Under the pieces are notes generated by a model. The model had not been told where the DNA came from. It worked only from the letters and a program-made list of their open reading frames with translations, and did not search any database. This document shows positions 54,552 through 63,778 of a stretch of DNA of 64,000 nucleotides, in pieces. Position 1 is the first letter of the stretch, and the number at the start of each line of letters is the position of its first letter. This DNA is from Planctomycetes bacterium MalM25 (lineage in GTDB: Bacteria > Planctomycetota > Planctomycetia > Pirellulales > Lacipirellulaceae). The position numbers and the translations under genes are program-made. The stretch is taken from positions 2,777,968-2,841,967 of the forward strand of contig CP036424.1 of assembly GCA_007745835.1 (NCBI GenBank). Direction: 5' to 3'.

Positions 54552-55820
54552 TTATCCGCGCCGGCGGAGAACGATCGCTAGCAGGCCTCCGGCCGCCAAC
54601 GCCGCGGCGCCCGGCTCGGGGATCGAGACCGCGGCGAGCAGCTGAGCGAAAGCTTGGCTGCTGATCGATCCGCCCAAGGCGTCTCGCATGAGGGCGTAGT
54701 CGTTCAGGTCGACGATGGAATCTTGGTTCAGATCGCCTTTGACCCAGCTCTTGATGTCGGCCTCGAGCGACTGATCCATCCAGTTGTCGATCAGGATGCC
54801 CAGGTCGCCGGTCGCCACGCCGTTAACGATCGATCCGGTGACGATGCCATCAAGATCCACATCGCCGACCTTGCCGTACCGGTCCTCGGCCCGCAGGGCG
54901 GCGATCTCATCGTAGTAGTCGGTGTACGACAGATCCGAGATCACCGTGTGGCTGCCGAAAGCGCCCCACAAATCGTTGTTGTTGTTAGCCGGATAGACGA
55001 CATGCATGAGCCCCGCCAGCACCCATTCGTCCCCGTCCTTCCAAAAAACGGAGCCCCCCGAGTCCCCCGCGGCGGCCTGGGCTTCGTCGTCGAGCGAGAA
55101 CTCGTCGAACTTGGTCGGGAAACCGATTGTGTCGCGGACCGCGTCCTCAATGAGCACGTTCGAGCCGCTCCGGGTGATGCCGCTGATCGAAGTCGCGGCG
55201 GCGCGACGGTTCGTTCCCCACTGCCAGACCTGGGGGTTGCCCGACGTGATCTGAAACCCCCGGTAGGAGGAAGAGGCCGGGTCCGAGACCACCACGCCGG
55301 CGCTGTTGAAATAGAACTGACCGTTCTCTTCGTTCGAAGTGTTGAGGATGCGGCGGCGACCGCGGCCGAACATGACCAGGTCCTCGTTCGTCGTGGACGC
55401 GAGGCGGTCGGCGATCTCGATCTGCCGGATCGCGGGATCGAGGTCCTCGGGAGACATGCCGTTCTCGTCGAGCCCAACCCGGTAGATCCTGACGTCGGAA
55501 GTGCCGCCGATCGACTTGCCCGCAAACGTCGATGGGTTCCCAAGCAGTCGCGATTGCGAAGAACTGATCAAGGGGAATGAGCTCCCGGCGATATCCAGGC
55601 GGCCGGCGCCCCCCGCGTGCTCTGCTGCCAAGACCCAATGGTCTCCCAGGTAGATGGCGGAGCGGTTGGTCGCCAGATTGGCCCAGCCCGGATCGTCGGC
55701 GGGCGCGCTCGTGTTGATCAAAGCGGGCGTGCCGGGGCCGTCCCAGGTCTTCACGACCAGGGCCTCGGCGCTCAACGCGGTCGCCATCACGACGCCAACC
55801 GCCAGCATTGCAAGTCGCAT
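54552..55820 (-). CDS. Trypsin-like secreted serine protease with calcium loops and PEP-CTERM
   Basis: 422 residues from the ATG at 55820 (a GTG two codons upstream is possible). Signal peptide about 1-20. The chymotrypsin-fold triad is visible: His68 in HWVLAAEHAGG, Asp109 in TSDVRIYRV, Ser254 in AAAGDSGGSVFW. The C-terminal part has calcium-loop segments (GDVDLDGIVTG, GDLNQDSIVDLNDYALM) and an IPEPGAAALAAGGLLAIVLR-type PEP-CTERM tail ending RRRG. It probably degrades proteins at the cell surface. Transcribed divergently from the MotA-like operon. Confidence 0.85.
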   Translation of the reverse strand: MRLAMLAVGVVMATALSAEALVVKTWDGPGTPALINTSAPADDPGWANLATNRSAIYLGDHWVLAAEHAGGAGRLDIAGSSFPLISSSQSRLLGNPSTFAGKSIGGTSDVRIYRVGLDENGMSPEDLDPAIRQIEIADRLASTTNEDLVMFGRGRRRILNTSNEENGQFYFNSAGVVVSDPASSSYRGFQITSGNPQVWQWGTNRRAAATSISGITRSGSNVLIEDAVRDTIGFPTKFDEFSLDDEAQAAAGDSGGSVFWKDGDEWVLAGLMHVVYPANNNNDLWGAFGSHTVISDLSYTDYYDEIAALRAEDRYGKVGDVDLDGIVTGSIVNGVATGDLGILIDNWMDQSLEADIKSWVKGDLNQDSIVDLNDYALMRDALGGSISSQAFAQLLAAVSIPEPGAAALAAGGLLAIVLRRRG

Positions 55821-56285
55821 AGTCACTCGCGCTCTCCGCTCTGTCTCACTGCTATCATTTTGGCAACGGCCGGAAGCAGCTCGCCCCGACGGCGACGCTA
55901 GCAGGCGACGCCGAAACCCGGCTTCTGTTCACTGACACCTATTGTAGACGTGACCGGGAACGATTGAGGAGCATTTTGTCCCCGCAAAGTGTGAGACAGC
56001 ACGCGTTTCCTACGGGATTTTACGGGAATAACCGCGGGGCGGGTTCGCGCTCCCGCCTCTCGGGGACTCCCTTGGCCTCGCGCGGGCCTACGGGAGTCGA
56101 GTGATTCGCCCCGCTCCCGCCGGCCGCAAGCACCCGTCGCGCCGTTAAGTTTTTCCGATTGCGCCAACAATCCGCGTCAGAAAGCCTCAAACGGCTCTAG
56201 CGGATACGCCGAAGACATCGCAAGACGGTCCGCCACGCCAGAGTTCTCGGCGTGAGTCGCCACACGCCCACGGAAGGGAAATCCG
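55821..56285 (+). promoter_or_regulatory. Divergent intergenic region, promoters expected
   Basis: About 465 bases between the protease gene (minus) and the MotA-like operon (plus). No gene is seen. AT-richer spots are CTGCTATCATTTTGGC near 55849-55864 (likely minus-strand promoter) and CGTTAAGTTTTTCCGATTG near 56142-56160 (candidate plus-strand control region). GGAAGGGAAA just before 56286 is the ribosome-binding site. Exact promoters could not be fixed. Confidence 0.4.
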
Positions 56286-57926
56286 ATGCCGCCCATCACG
56301 GTGCTCGCCAACTGGTTGCTCAGGCTGCCGCTCCTCTGGGGCGGCCTCGCGACGCTCGGCTTCTACGCCTGCCTGCAGAGCGGTCCGATCAACTCGCCGT
56401 TGCTGACGCGTTACTTCGCGTCGCACCCGGTTGAGTGGGTGGCCACGTTGCTCTTCTTCATCGGCATGGCCGCGCTCGGCCTGCGGCTCTCGAACCTGCT
56501 CGGTCAGCTCGGGGCCGTGAAGCTGCAGCCGCTCGGACCGATCCAACCGGGCGGACAACCCGCGTCCGACGCCGAGTCGTTGCTAGCCAAGCTGTCGGGC
56601 CTCTCGGCCCCGCTGCGGCGCACGACGCTCGTCCGCCGGCTGCGCGACGCGCTCGAGTACGTCCGCGACACCGGGTCAGCGGACACCCTCGAAGAGCAAC
56701 TCGACCGCTTGGTGGTCATCGATCGTGACCACGTCTCCACCGGCTACGCGCTGCCGCGGCTCGTGCGGGCGACGCTTCCCATCATCGGCATGATCGGCAC
56801 GGTCATCGGCATCACGCTCGCGGTGGGCGAGTTGTCGACCGAGGACATGGAGGCCTCGATCGGGGCGGTCACCGGGGCGCTCTCGGTCGCGTTCGACACC
56901 ACCGCCCAGGCGATGTCGCTGATGCTGGTGCTCTGGTTCGCGATGTTCACCGTCGAGCGTGTGGAGGAACGCCTGCTCGACGAGGTCGATCTCGCCACCG
57001 GCCGCGCCCTGGTGGGACGCTTCCAGGTGTACGGATCGCAGAACGACCCGAACGTGGCCGCCGTCCGCCGCATGAGCGAACAGGTGGTCGAGTCGGTCGA
57101 CAAGCTCTCGGCCAACCAGCAAGAGACGCTCCAGTCGCTCCTGGGCGACATGCAGCGGAAGTGGCAGACCACAACCGAGTCGACGGGCGAGCTGCTCACC
57201 AGCACACTCACCGCCGGCCTGCGTGACGGGCTCCGCGATCATGCCACGGGCCTTAACACCGGAGTCGAGACGCAACTCGCCTCGCTTAACGCGAGCCTCA
57301 ACGATCAGCAAGCTCACGTTGCTTCCGCGGTGCGGGAGCAACTCGCTTCGCTCGAGAAGCTGCAAACCGAATACGCCGAGCGTCTCCAGACGACAACCGA
57401 TCAGCAGACCTCGCGTATCGTGTCGGGCGCCGATGGCGTGCTAGGCAACCTGCGAGACGGCCTCGAACGGATGGCGGAGCTGCTCGTCGAGGCCCTGCAG
57501 AAGCACGGCGAGACGCTCACTACGGCCGAGCATGAGCTCGCTAGCGAGAACCGCCGGCACCTGGGCGAGGTCGAGGCGGCTCTCGGCGAGGCGATGGTGG
57601 TCTCCGCCGACCGGCAAGAGAAGCTGGTCCGCCAGAGCGAGTCGGTCCTCCGCGAGATGCAACAGGCGCTGGTCTCCGCCGCCGGGGCGACGATCGATCA
57701 CCAGAACGAGCTTGTTAAGCAGGGCGAAATCCTCTTGAAGGTCGTCGACTCGACCGGCCAGGTGCAGCGCCTCGAGGACTCGCTCAACCGCAACCTCGAC
57801 ACGCTCGGCCGAACGCACAAGCTCGACGAGACGCTCATGAGCCTGTCCGCGGCGATCCAACTGCTCAGCGCCCGCACGGGCCGCGAGATGGACGCGCCGG
57901 TCGCCCTCTCCAATAAGGCCGCATGA
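56286..57926 (+). CDS. MotA/TolQ/ExbB-like proton-channel protein with long coiled-coil tail
   Basis: A 546-residue membrane protein. Two N-terminal helices (about 8-30 and 49-70) are followed by a cytoplasmic loop. The MotA/TolQ core has TM3 (ATLPIIGMIGTVIGITLAVG, about 161-180) and TM4 (GALSVAFDTTAQAMSLMLVL, about 197-216). The remaining ~320 residues are hydrophilic, Gln/Glu/Ala-rich and heptad-like (VREQLASLEKLQTEYAERL), a long cytoplasmic coiled coil. This architecture recalls ZorA of Zorya defence systems, but no Zorya nuclease or helicase genes are present. Its stop overlaps the next start (ATGA). Function unknown; ion-driven force transfer is inferred. Confidence 0.85.
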   Translation: MPPITVLANWLLRLPLLWGGLATLGFYACLQSGPINSPLLTRYFASHPVEWVATLLFFIGMAALGLRLSNLLGQLGAVKLQPLGPIQPGGQPASDAESLLAKLSGLSAPLRRTTLVRRLRDALEYVRDTGSADTLEEQLDRLVVIDRDHVSTGYALPRLVRATLPIIGMIGTVIGITLAVGELSTEDMEASIGAVTGALSVAFDTTAQAMSLMLVLWFAMFTVERVEERLLDEVDLATGRALVGRFQVYGSQNDPNVAAVRRMSEQVVESVDKLSANQQETLQSLLGDMQRKWQTTTESTGELLTSTLTAGLRDGLRDHATGLNTGVETQLASLNASLNDQQAHVASAVREQLASLEKLQTEYAERLQTTTDQQTSRIVSGADGVLGNLRDGLERMAELLVEALQKHGETLTTAEHELASENRRHLGEVEAALGEAMVVSADRQEKLVRQSESVLREMQQALVSAAGATIDHQNELVKQGEILLKVVDSTGQVQRLEDSLNRNLDTLGRTHKLDETLMSLSAAIQLLSARTGREMDAPVALSNKAA

Positions 57927-59833
57927 GACGCTCCGCCCGAGGCGACAACTCGGCGTTCTCACTCTTCCCGTTCCTGGCTGTGCTGCTCTGCACGATGGGA
58001 TCGCTGGTGGTGCTGCTCGCGGCGATGGCCTACGTCGCCCGCGACAAGGCCCAACGCGAAGCGGAAGCGGTCGCCGCTGCTGCGGAGCAGGCGGCCCAGC
58101 AGGCCGACACGCCCGAACGCCGCGAAGCGGAGGCCGCCCTCGCCCAGGCCGAACGGCTGGCCGCGGAGATGAAGCGTCAAGCGGAACTGAGCGCTGAGCA
58201 ACTCCGCCAGCAGCAAGAACATCTATCGAACCTGGAAGATCACTTGCGTCGCCTCCGCGACGAGGCCGATCGACTCACGGCCGAAACGGCCGAGCTCTTT
58301 GCCGTCGAAGATGGCTACAACACGGATGAGAGAGTCGCCCGCGAAGAGCTCGAACGCCGCAACCGCCTGATCGGCGAACTGCAGGACGAGATCGAGGAGC
58401 TCAAGCACGCCGCAACCGGCCGTGAACGCAAGTACGCGGTGGTGAGCTTGCGTGACGAGCGGACCGGCACGCTGCGCCCGCCGATCTACTTCGAGTGCAC
58501 CAAGTCGGGCGTCACCCTGCAGCCCGAAGGGATCGAGCTGACGCACGAGGACCTGGTCGCCGCCAAGTTCAGCAGCCCCATGGCCGCCGCTGCTCGCGCC
58601 GTGAGCCGCTATTACGAAGAGCACCCCGAGGCCCGGGCGGCCAACGAGGTCGGGGCGCCGTACCCGCTGCTGCTGGTCCGCCCCGGAGGCGTGCCCGCGT
58701 ATTACCGGACGCGCGACGCGCTCGCAACGATCGGAGCCGACTTCGGGTACCAGCCGATCGGAGCCGACTGGCCGCTGGAGTACGACCCGCCCAACCCCGT
58801 GTTGGCCCAGTGGGTCAACGAGGAAGTGCTGCTCGCCCGCGAGGAACGCCGAGGCCTTGCGCAAATCATTCCCCAACTCGCTAGCGAGTTGGCTAACGCC
58901 GATCCGGTGCAACCCACGCAGCGCCGCGTGAGCCTGCGGGGCGACGGAGGCGACGGGAGTCAGCGCGACGGCGTCCTGGTCAGTCGGGCCGATCCCGAAG
59001 CGAACAATCCGTTCGAGGGGCTGACGATCGTCGGCACGGCGCCTCGCGCCACTGGCAATAACGTGTCGAACGGAGAACCGCAACGGAATCCCTTCGCCCC
59101 GGTCTCCGCTGGCGGAGGCGGCGGTTCGAACGGGCCTGAAGCCGGCGGAACCCCGGGCACAGCCACCGCCATCGCCCAGCAAGCCAACGCGTCACAGGAA
59201 CCCTCGGCCACGCCGGACAGCGCGCCGGCGACCGGCACGCTCGCCGCCGGATCGGCTCAGCCCTCGCAACAAAGGGATGCGGGCCCGAACGGCGGTGGGG
59301 GATCCGAGTCCGAAGCGACCACCGCGGCCGCGGGCCAAGCCTCGCAGTCCGCCACCGCCATGGCAGTGGCCGCGCCGCCGGCGTCGCCCCCGTCGGCGAC
59401 ACCTCCCGGCGAGGGGCAACAGGCCGGCTCTTCGAAACCCGGCCCCACCCGCAGCGGCATCCCGATGGTGCGTTCGATCCGGCTGTATGTCACGGCGGAT
59501 CAGGTTGTGGTGCTGCCCGACCGGGCCCAGTCTCCCGAAGAGGGGGCTTTGGCCGCGTCCGCTTCACAACGGATCGACTTCGCGGAGCGTCCGACGTCCG
59601 CTCAGATCAATCAGGTTGTGGCCGCGCTCAAGAGCCATGCCGACTCGTGGGGCATCGCGGGCAAGGGGATGTACTGGGACCCGCGGCTCGTGCTGAACGT
59701 GTCGGCCGATGGCCAACGCCGGGCGAGCGATTTGACGCGGTTGCTCCAGGCAGCCGGCCTGAAGGTGCAAGCCAAGCCGCTGGCGACCGCCGCGAAGCCC
59801 GCCCCGCGAGGAGGCGCCGATGCGACGCGCTAG
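57923..59833 (+). CDS. Single-pass membrane partner of the MotA-like channel (first ExbD/MotB-like protein)
   Basis: 636 residues. One N-terminal membrane helix (SLFPFLAVLLCTMGSLVVLL, about 13-32), placed like that of ExbD/MotB, but without the proton-carrying Asp. A long coiled coil (about 42-160) and a conserved-looking globular domain (about 165-325: KYAVVSLRDERTGTLRPP, PIYFECTKSGVTLQPEG, PLLLVRPGGVPAYYRTRDAL) follow. Next is a low-complexity Ser/Gly/Ala/Pro-rich linker (about 340-510) and a C-terminal domain (IRLYVTADQVVVLPD..WGIAGKGMYWDPRLVLNVS). Start overlaps the channel gene; end overlaps the third gene by 14 bases. No peptidoglycan-binding OmpA domain. Role unknown. Confidence 0.8.
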   Translation: MRRSARGDNSAFSLFPFLAVLLCTMGSLVVLLAAMAYVARDKAQREAEAVAAAAEQAAQQADTPERREAEAALAQAERLAAEMKRQAELSAEQLRQQQEHLSNLEDHLRRLRDEADRLTAETAELFAVEDGYNTDERVAREELERRNRLIGELQDEIEELKHAATGRERKYAVVSLRDERTGTLRPPIYFECTKSGVTLQPEGIELTHEDLVAAKFSSPMAAAARAVSRYYEEHPEARAANEVGAPYPLLLVRPGGVPAYYRTRDALATIGADFGYQPIGADWPLEYDPPNPVLAQWVNEEVLLAREERRGLAQIIPQLASELANADPVQPTQRRVSLRGDGGDGSQRDGVLVSRADPEANNPFEGLTIVGTAPRATGNNVSNGEPQRNPFAPVSAGGGGGSNGPEAGGTPGTATAIAQQANASQEPSATPDSAPATGTLAAGSAQPSQQRDAGPNGGGGSESEATTAAAGQASQSATAMAVAAPPASPPSATPPGEGQQAGSSKPGPTRSGIPMVRSIRLYVTADQVVVLPDRAQSPEEGALAASASQRIDFAERPTSAQINQVVAALKSHADSWGIAGKGMYWDPRLVLNVSADGQRRASDLTRLLQAAGLKVQAKPLATAAKPAPRGGADATR

Positions 59834-60848
59834 AACGCCCGACACCGACGAGACGCCCGGCGGCGATTCGTTCCTCGACATCGTCGCCAACATCGTTGGC
59901 ATCTTGGTGCTGCTGGTCGTGGTGATCGGCGTGCGTGCCAGCCGCGAGGTCTTTGTCGCGACCGAACAACGACCGACCGAAGAGCTCGAATCGGTCGAAG
60001 AGCTTCGCAAGCAAACCCTCACGGCGATCGGCGAAGCGCGGAGCCGCCAACGCGAGCTCCGCGAGAACGCCGAGAACGCCCTCGCCACGTCGCTCGAATC
60101 CCAACGCCGCGAGCGGGAGCGAGCGGAGGGGGTCCATTACGTCACGAAGCTCCGGGCCGAACTCGACGAAGCCCGTGAGGTCCTCACCATGAACGACCGC
60201 GAGACGCACGACACCCACAACGCCCTCGCCCAGGCACAGATCACCCTCGATCGTTTGACGGCCGAGCAGATTGCGCTCGCGTCGGTCGAGCCGGAGCCCG
60301 ACGTCGAGACGGTCGTCGTCGCCCCCACGCCGATCGTCGATGGCAAGGCGGACCGGACGATCTCCTTCCGTTTGAAGGGCGACCGCTTGGTGTACGTGCC
60401 CGTGAACGAAATCGAAGTCGAGCTGGCAAAGAGCGTCCGCCTGCCGACACTCACCGACCCGACCAAGACCGTTATCACGCACGAGACGGTCGGCCCGATC
60501 GAAGGCTTCCGTGGCGAGGCGGACCTGGCATGGCGGGTCCGGTCCCGAGGCGGCCGTGTCGGCGTGACCTCACAGGTGGGCCGGCTCATCCTCCGTGAGG
60601 CCACCCCCCTGCGAGGCGAGTCGCTGGACACGGCGTTTGGCCAGGGGGGCTACGTCGACTCACGCCTGGGCTTGCTCAACCCGGAGAACTTCGTCGTCAG
60701 ACTGATCGTTTACGCCGACAGCTTCGAGTCCTCGAACGAAGCGAGCCAAAAGTTCCGCGAGCGTGGTTTCCGGGTCGCCCAATCGCTGAAGTCGGACGGC
60801 GCCCCGATCGGCTTCAGCTCAAGCGGCTACCAAGCAGTCACGCAGTAG
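59820..60848 (+). CDS. Second single-pass ExbD/MotB-like partner with conserved Asp
   Basis: 342 residues; the ATG at 59820 has GAGGAGG upstream and lies inside the end of the previous gene. GGDSFLDIVANIVGILVLLV (about 14-33) is an ExbD/MotB-like helix with Asp20 at the position expected for proton transfer. A coiled coil (about 55-150) and a globular domain (about 165-335: RTISFRLKGDRLVYVPVNE, GRLILREATPLRGESLDTAF, NFVVRLIVYADSFESS) follow. Together with the two preceding genes it forms a channel plus two unequal partners. The 3' end overlaps the convergent lspA by 11 bases. No characterised homologue is recognised. Confidence 0.82.
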   Translation: MRRARTPDTDETPGGDSFLDIVANIVGILVLLVVVIGVRASREVFVATEQRPTEELESVEELRKQTLTAIGEARSRQRELRENAENALATSLESQRRERERAEGVHYVTKLRAELDEAREVLTMNDRETHDTHNALAQAQITLDRLTAEQIALASVEPEPDVETVVVAPTPIVDGKADRTISFRLKGDRLVYVPVNEIEVELAKSVRLPTLTDPTKTVITHETVGPIEGFRGEADLAWRVRSRGGRVGVTSQVGRLILREATPLRGESLDTAFGQGGYVDSRLGLLNPENFVVRLIVYADSFESSNEASQKFRERGFRVAQSLKSDGAPIGFSSSGYQAVTQ

Positions 60849-61428
60849 GCCCGTCGGCCTCGGGGCTTGCCTCCTCCTTCGGCTCGAGCATCGCCCGCAG
60901 GAAGAGCACCGCGGCGCCGGTCACGAGGAAGGCGTCGGCGAGGTTGAAGTTGGGCCAGGTCCAGTCGGCGCTGGCCCGCCAGAGGATCCAGTCTCGTACG
61001 GCGTAGACCGCCTCGCCCGCGCGTGGGTCCCATTCGGGCCATTTCAAGCCGTGCATCCCGAGGCGGTCGTAGAGGTTGCCGAGCACGCCCGCCATCACGG
61101 CGCCCAGCGCGATCGTGATCCACCAATCACGCGCCGCGCCGCCGACGAAAAGCCACAGCGGGATCGCTACCGCGGCCACGAGGCTGATCACCGCGAAGAG
61201 GCCGACCTGGCCGTAGCCGATGCCGAACAGCGCGCCCTCGTTGAGGCTCGTCTGGATACCGGCGTGATCGGGCCACCACCAGTACACCACCTGGCCGGTC
61301 AGCTTGCCGGGCCAAGAGAAGACGATCTCTTTGCTGATGAGGTCCGCCGCCAAGCCCGCCGCGGCGACCAAGAAGAAGGCCACGTAACGATTGCGGGGCA
61401 GGGGGGTCGCGTCCGGTCCCTCGGACAT
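60838..61428 (-). CDS. lspA: Lipoprotein signal peptidase (signal peptidase II)
   Basis: A 196-residue inner-membrane aspartyl protease cleaving prolipoprotein signal peptides. Four membrane helices. Catalytic motifs are GVLGNLYDRLG (GNxxDR) and PNFNLADAFLVTGA (NxADxxI-type), each giving one catalytic Asp. The loop between them (KWPEWDPRAGEAVYAVRDWI) is longer than in E. coli, as usual in planctomycetes. N-terminus and C-terminal KEEASPEADG are hydrophilic. Convergent with, and overlapping by 11 bases, the third gene of the MotA-like operon. Confidence 0.94.
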   Translation of the reverse strand: MSEGPDATPLPRNRYVAFFLVAAAGLAADLISKEIVFSWPGKLTGQVVYWWWPDHAGIQTSLNEGALFGIGYGQVGLFAVISLVAAVAIPLWLFVGGAARDWWITIALGAVMAGVLGNLYDRLGMHGLKWPEWDPRAGEAVYAVRDWILWRASADWTWPNFNLADAFLVTGAAVLFLRAMLEPKEEASPEADGPTA

Positions 61429-61553
61429 AGCGTTACCTTCGTGCGTATTGAGCCGTTGGCGCTAGCCTCGGGCGAGCCTGTCTAAGTGTTTCCCCCTGCG
61501 GCGCCCGACGCTAACGCGTTCGGCTCAGCCCAAGAGCGATCGACCGAATCAGA

Positions 61554-61907
61554 TCAGTTCGATTCGACCTTCTCAGCGCACTCAACGCACATCGGGGCGA
61601 ACGGGATCGCGTTGAGCCGGAGCTTGGGGATGGTGCTGCCGCACATGGTGCAGATGCCGTAGACGCCCGCTTCGATGCGGGCGAGCGCCTCATCGATGGC
61701 GGCGAGCGTCTCCTCGTCGGACTCCATCAGGCTGAGCGTGAACTCCTGCTCGTAGTTCTCGCTGCCGAGCTCGGCCATGTGGATCGGCATCGCGTTGCCG
61801 TTCCCCTCGTGGAGGGCCACATCGGCCATCGCCTGCACATCGCCGCGCAGGCGGGCTCGCAGGTGCAGCAGCCGCTCCTTGTAAACCGCGTAGTCAGCCT
61901 TCTTCAT
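61554..61907 (-). CDS. DksA/TraR-family zinc-finger protein
   Basis: 117 residues. An N-terminal coiled coil (YKERLLHLRARLRGDVQAM) and a C-terminal four-cysteine zinc finger (YGICTMCGSTIPKLRLNAIP then MCVECAEK) are typical of DksA/TraR proteins that bind RNA polymerase through its secondary channel. The DxxDA-like tip of DksA is not evident, so stringent-response activity is uncertain. LspA is encoded next, 125 bases downstream on the same strand, an arrangement common in planctomycetes. Confidence 0.9.
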   Translation of the reverse strand: MKKADYAVYKERLLHLRARLRGDVQAMADVALHEGNGNAMPIHMAELGSENYEQEFTLSLMESDEETLAAIDEALARIEAGVYGICTMCGSTIPKLRLNAIPFAPMCVECAEKVESN

Positions 61908-62275
61908 CCGTTTGCCTCCGGTTCCTCAGCAGTAGCGATCAAAGGGGCGCCCTCCCCACTGCAGGAGGAGAAGGAGGGCCAAGACCCGCCATTTTAGGCA
62001 ACCGGGCGGCGAGCCGTCTATTGGATCGTGCCGGGCCCGGCTGCCAGGCGGGTGGCTCAGGCGGCTGCGTTGCGGGCACGCCGGAAACGAACTAGTATTC
62101 TGTAAGTCGTTTGCCGACGTAAAGTTAAGTGCTCGCAGCGGGTCCGGCCCCTCCTCAGCCGCGTCCCGTCAGCAGAAAGTGCGTCCCGAGGGCGTGCGAC
62201 CGATTCCCTAGAACATCCCAGGCATCCGCTCGCCGGTCACCGCCGAGCCGACGAACGCCAACCGCCGATCTCGCT

Positions 62276-63691
62276 ATGACCACCGCCGTACAGACTCGAA
62301 CCGACCTGGCATACCAGAAGTGCGTGATGCCCGGCTGCAGTGCGACGTATGACGTGGGCGAGGTCCGCACGAGCTGCGATGCGTGCGGCGCGCTGCTCGA
62401 CATCGCCTACGACTGGGACCGGGTGAAGCCGCCCACTTCGCTCAAAGACTTCGAGAAGAAATGGGCCCGCCGAAACGAGCCGCTCGAGCGCTCCGGCGTG
62501 TGGCGTTTCCGCGAGCTGCTGCCGTTCGCGCCGGACGAGAAGATCGTGTCGATCGGCGAGGGGCAGACGCCTCTGCACCCGTCGGTCGGCGTGGCGGACT
62601 ACGTCGGCATGAAGCCGGGCCGGCTGATGTTGCAGTACGAGGGAATGAACCCCTCGGGCAGCTTCAAAGACAACGGCATGACGGCCGCCTTCACCCACGC
62701 GCACATGATCGGCGCCGAGCGGGCGGCGTGCGCCTCGACCGGCAACACGTCGGCGTCGCTCGCGCTGTACTGCGGCATGAGCCGGCTCATGCAAGCGGTC
62801 ATCTTCATCGGCTCGGGCAAGATCAGCTACGGCAAGCTCTCCCAGGCGCTCGACTACGGCGCGCTGACCGTGCAGATCGCCGGCGACTTCGACGACGCCA
62901 TGCACCGCGTCCGCCAGGTCAGCAAGAAGCTGGGCATCTACCTCGTGAATAGCGTGAACCCGTTCCGCCTCGAGGGGCAGAAGACGATCATGCTGCGGGT
63001 GCTCGAAAGCCTGAACTGGGAAGTGCCCGATTGGATCTGCGTGCCGGGCGGGAACCTGGGCAACAGCAGCTCGTTCGGCAAGGCGTTCCACGAGCTCAAG
63101 GAGCTCGGTCTGATCGATCGCATCCCGCGGATCGCGATCATCAACGCCGCCGGCGCCAACACGCTGCACGAGCTGTACGAGAACCGCGGCCTCCGCTGGA
63201 ACAACGGCCAGCCCGACACCAAGATCATCGACAGTTACTACGCCGAACTCGATGCCGCGAGCCTGCGAGCGGACACGATCGCCAGCGCGATCGAGATCAA
63301 CCGCCCGGTGAACCTGATGAAGTGCCTGCGGGCGCTGGAGTGCTGCGACGGCGTTGTCCGCGAGGTCTCCGACCAACAGATCCTCGACGCGAAGGCCCGC
63401 GTCGCCGCGAACGGCCTCGGCTGCGAACCGGCGTCGGCGGCGAGCGTGGCGGGAGCCAAGGTCCTGCGCGAGCAGGGCGTCATCGAGCCGGGCGAACGCG
63501 TCGTCTGCGTGCTCACCGGCCACCAGCTGAAAGACCCGACGGCCACGGTCGCCTACCACAGCAGCGACCAGGGCGAGTTCAACCGGGTGCTCGGCAGCCG
63601 AGGCGTCAGCACGGCGACCTTCGCCAACCGCGCCGTCAAAGTCGAGAACGACCTCGACAAGATCGTGCGGACGATCCAACTCAACAGCTGA
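62276..63691 (+). CDS. thrC: Threonine synthase
   Basis: A 471-residue PLP enzyme converting O-phosphohomoserine to threonine. The start at 62276 ([16 protein letters not shown]) follows a ~50-residue non-conserved upstream extension. An N-terminal zinc-ribbon-like region has [15 protein letters not shown] and [11 protein letters not shown]. The PLP lysine is in [43 protein letters not shown] and [11 protein letters not shown] are further family motifs. The Zn-ribbon form is typical of the group related to plant and archaeal threonine synthase. The upstream 240 bases hold CTAGTATTCTGTAAG, a possible -10 region. Confidence 0.95.
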   Translation: MTTAVQTRTDLAYQKCVMPGCSATYDVGEVRTSCDACGALLDIAYDWDRVKPPTSLKDFEKKWARRNEPLERSGVWRFRELLPFAPDEKIVSIGEGQTPLHPSVGVADYVGMKPGRLMLQYEGMNPSGSFKDNGMTAAFTHAHMIGAERAACASTGNTSASLALYCGMSRLMQAVIFIGSGKISYGKLSQALDYGALTVQIAGDFDDAMHRVRQVSKKLGIYLVNSVNPFRLEGQKTIMLRVLESLNWEVPDWICVPGGNLGNSSSFGKAFHELKELGLIDRIPRIAIINAAGANTLHELYENRGLRWNNGQPDTKIIDSYYAELDAASLRADTIASAIEINRPVNLMKCLRALECCDGVVREVSDQQILDAKARVAANGLGCEPASAASVAGAKVLREQGVIEPGERVVCVLTGHQLKDPTATVAYHSSDQGEFNRVLGSRGVSTATFANRAVKVENDLDKIVRTIQLNS

Positions 63692-63778
63692 GACCCGCAG
63701 CTCTTCTCCGTCTCTTCGGCGAACGTTCTCATCGGATTTCTTCTTAGATCACCCCGCTCTGAGCCTTAGGATTCACCT

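Noticed and set aside
56286-60848. Zorya-type anti-phage system
   Set aside because: Only the ZorA-like channel shape matches. The partners lack an OmpA-type peptidoglycan-binding domain and no ZorC, ZorD or ZorE-like gene follows.
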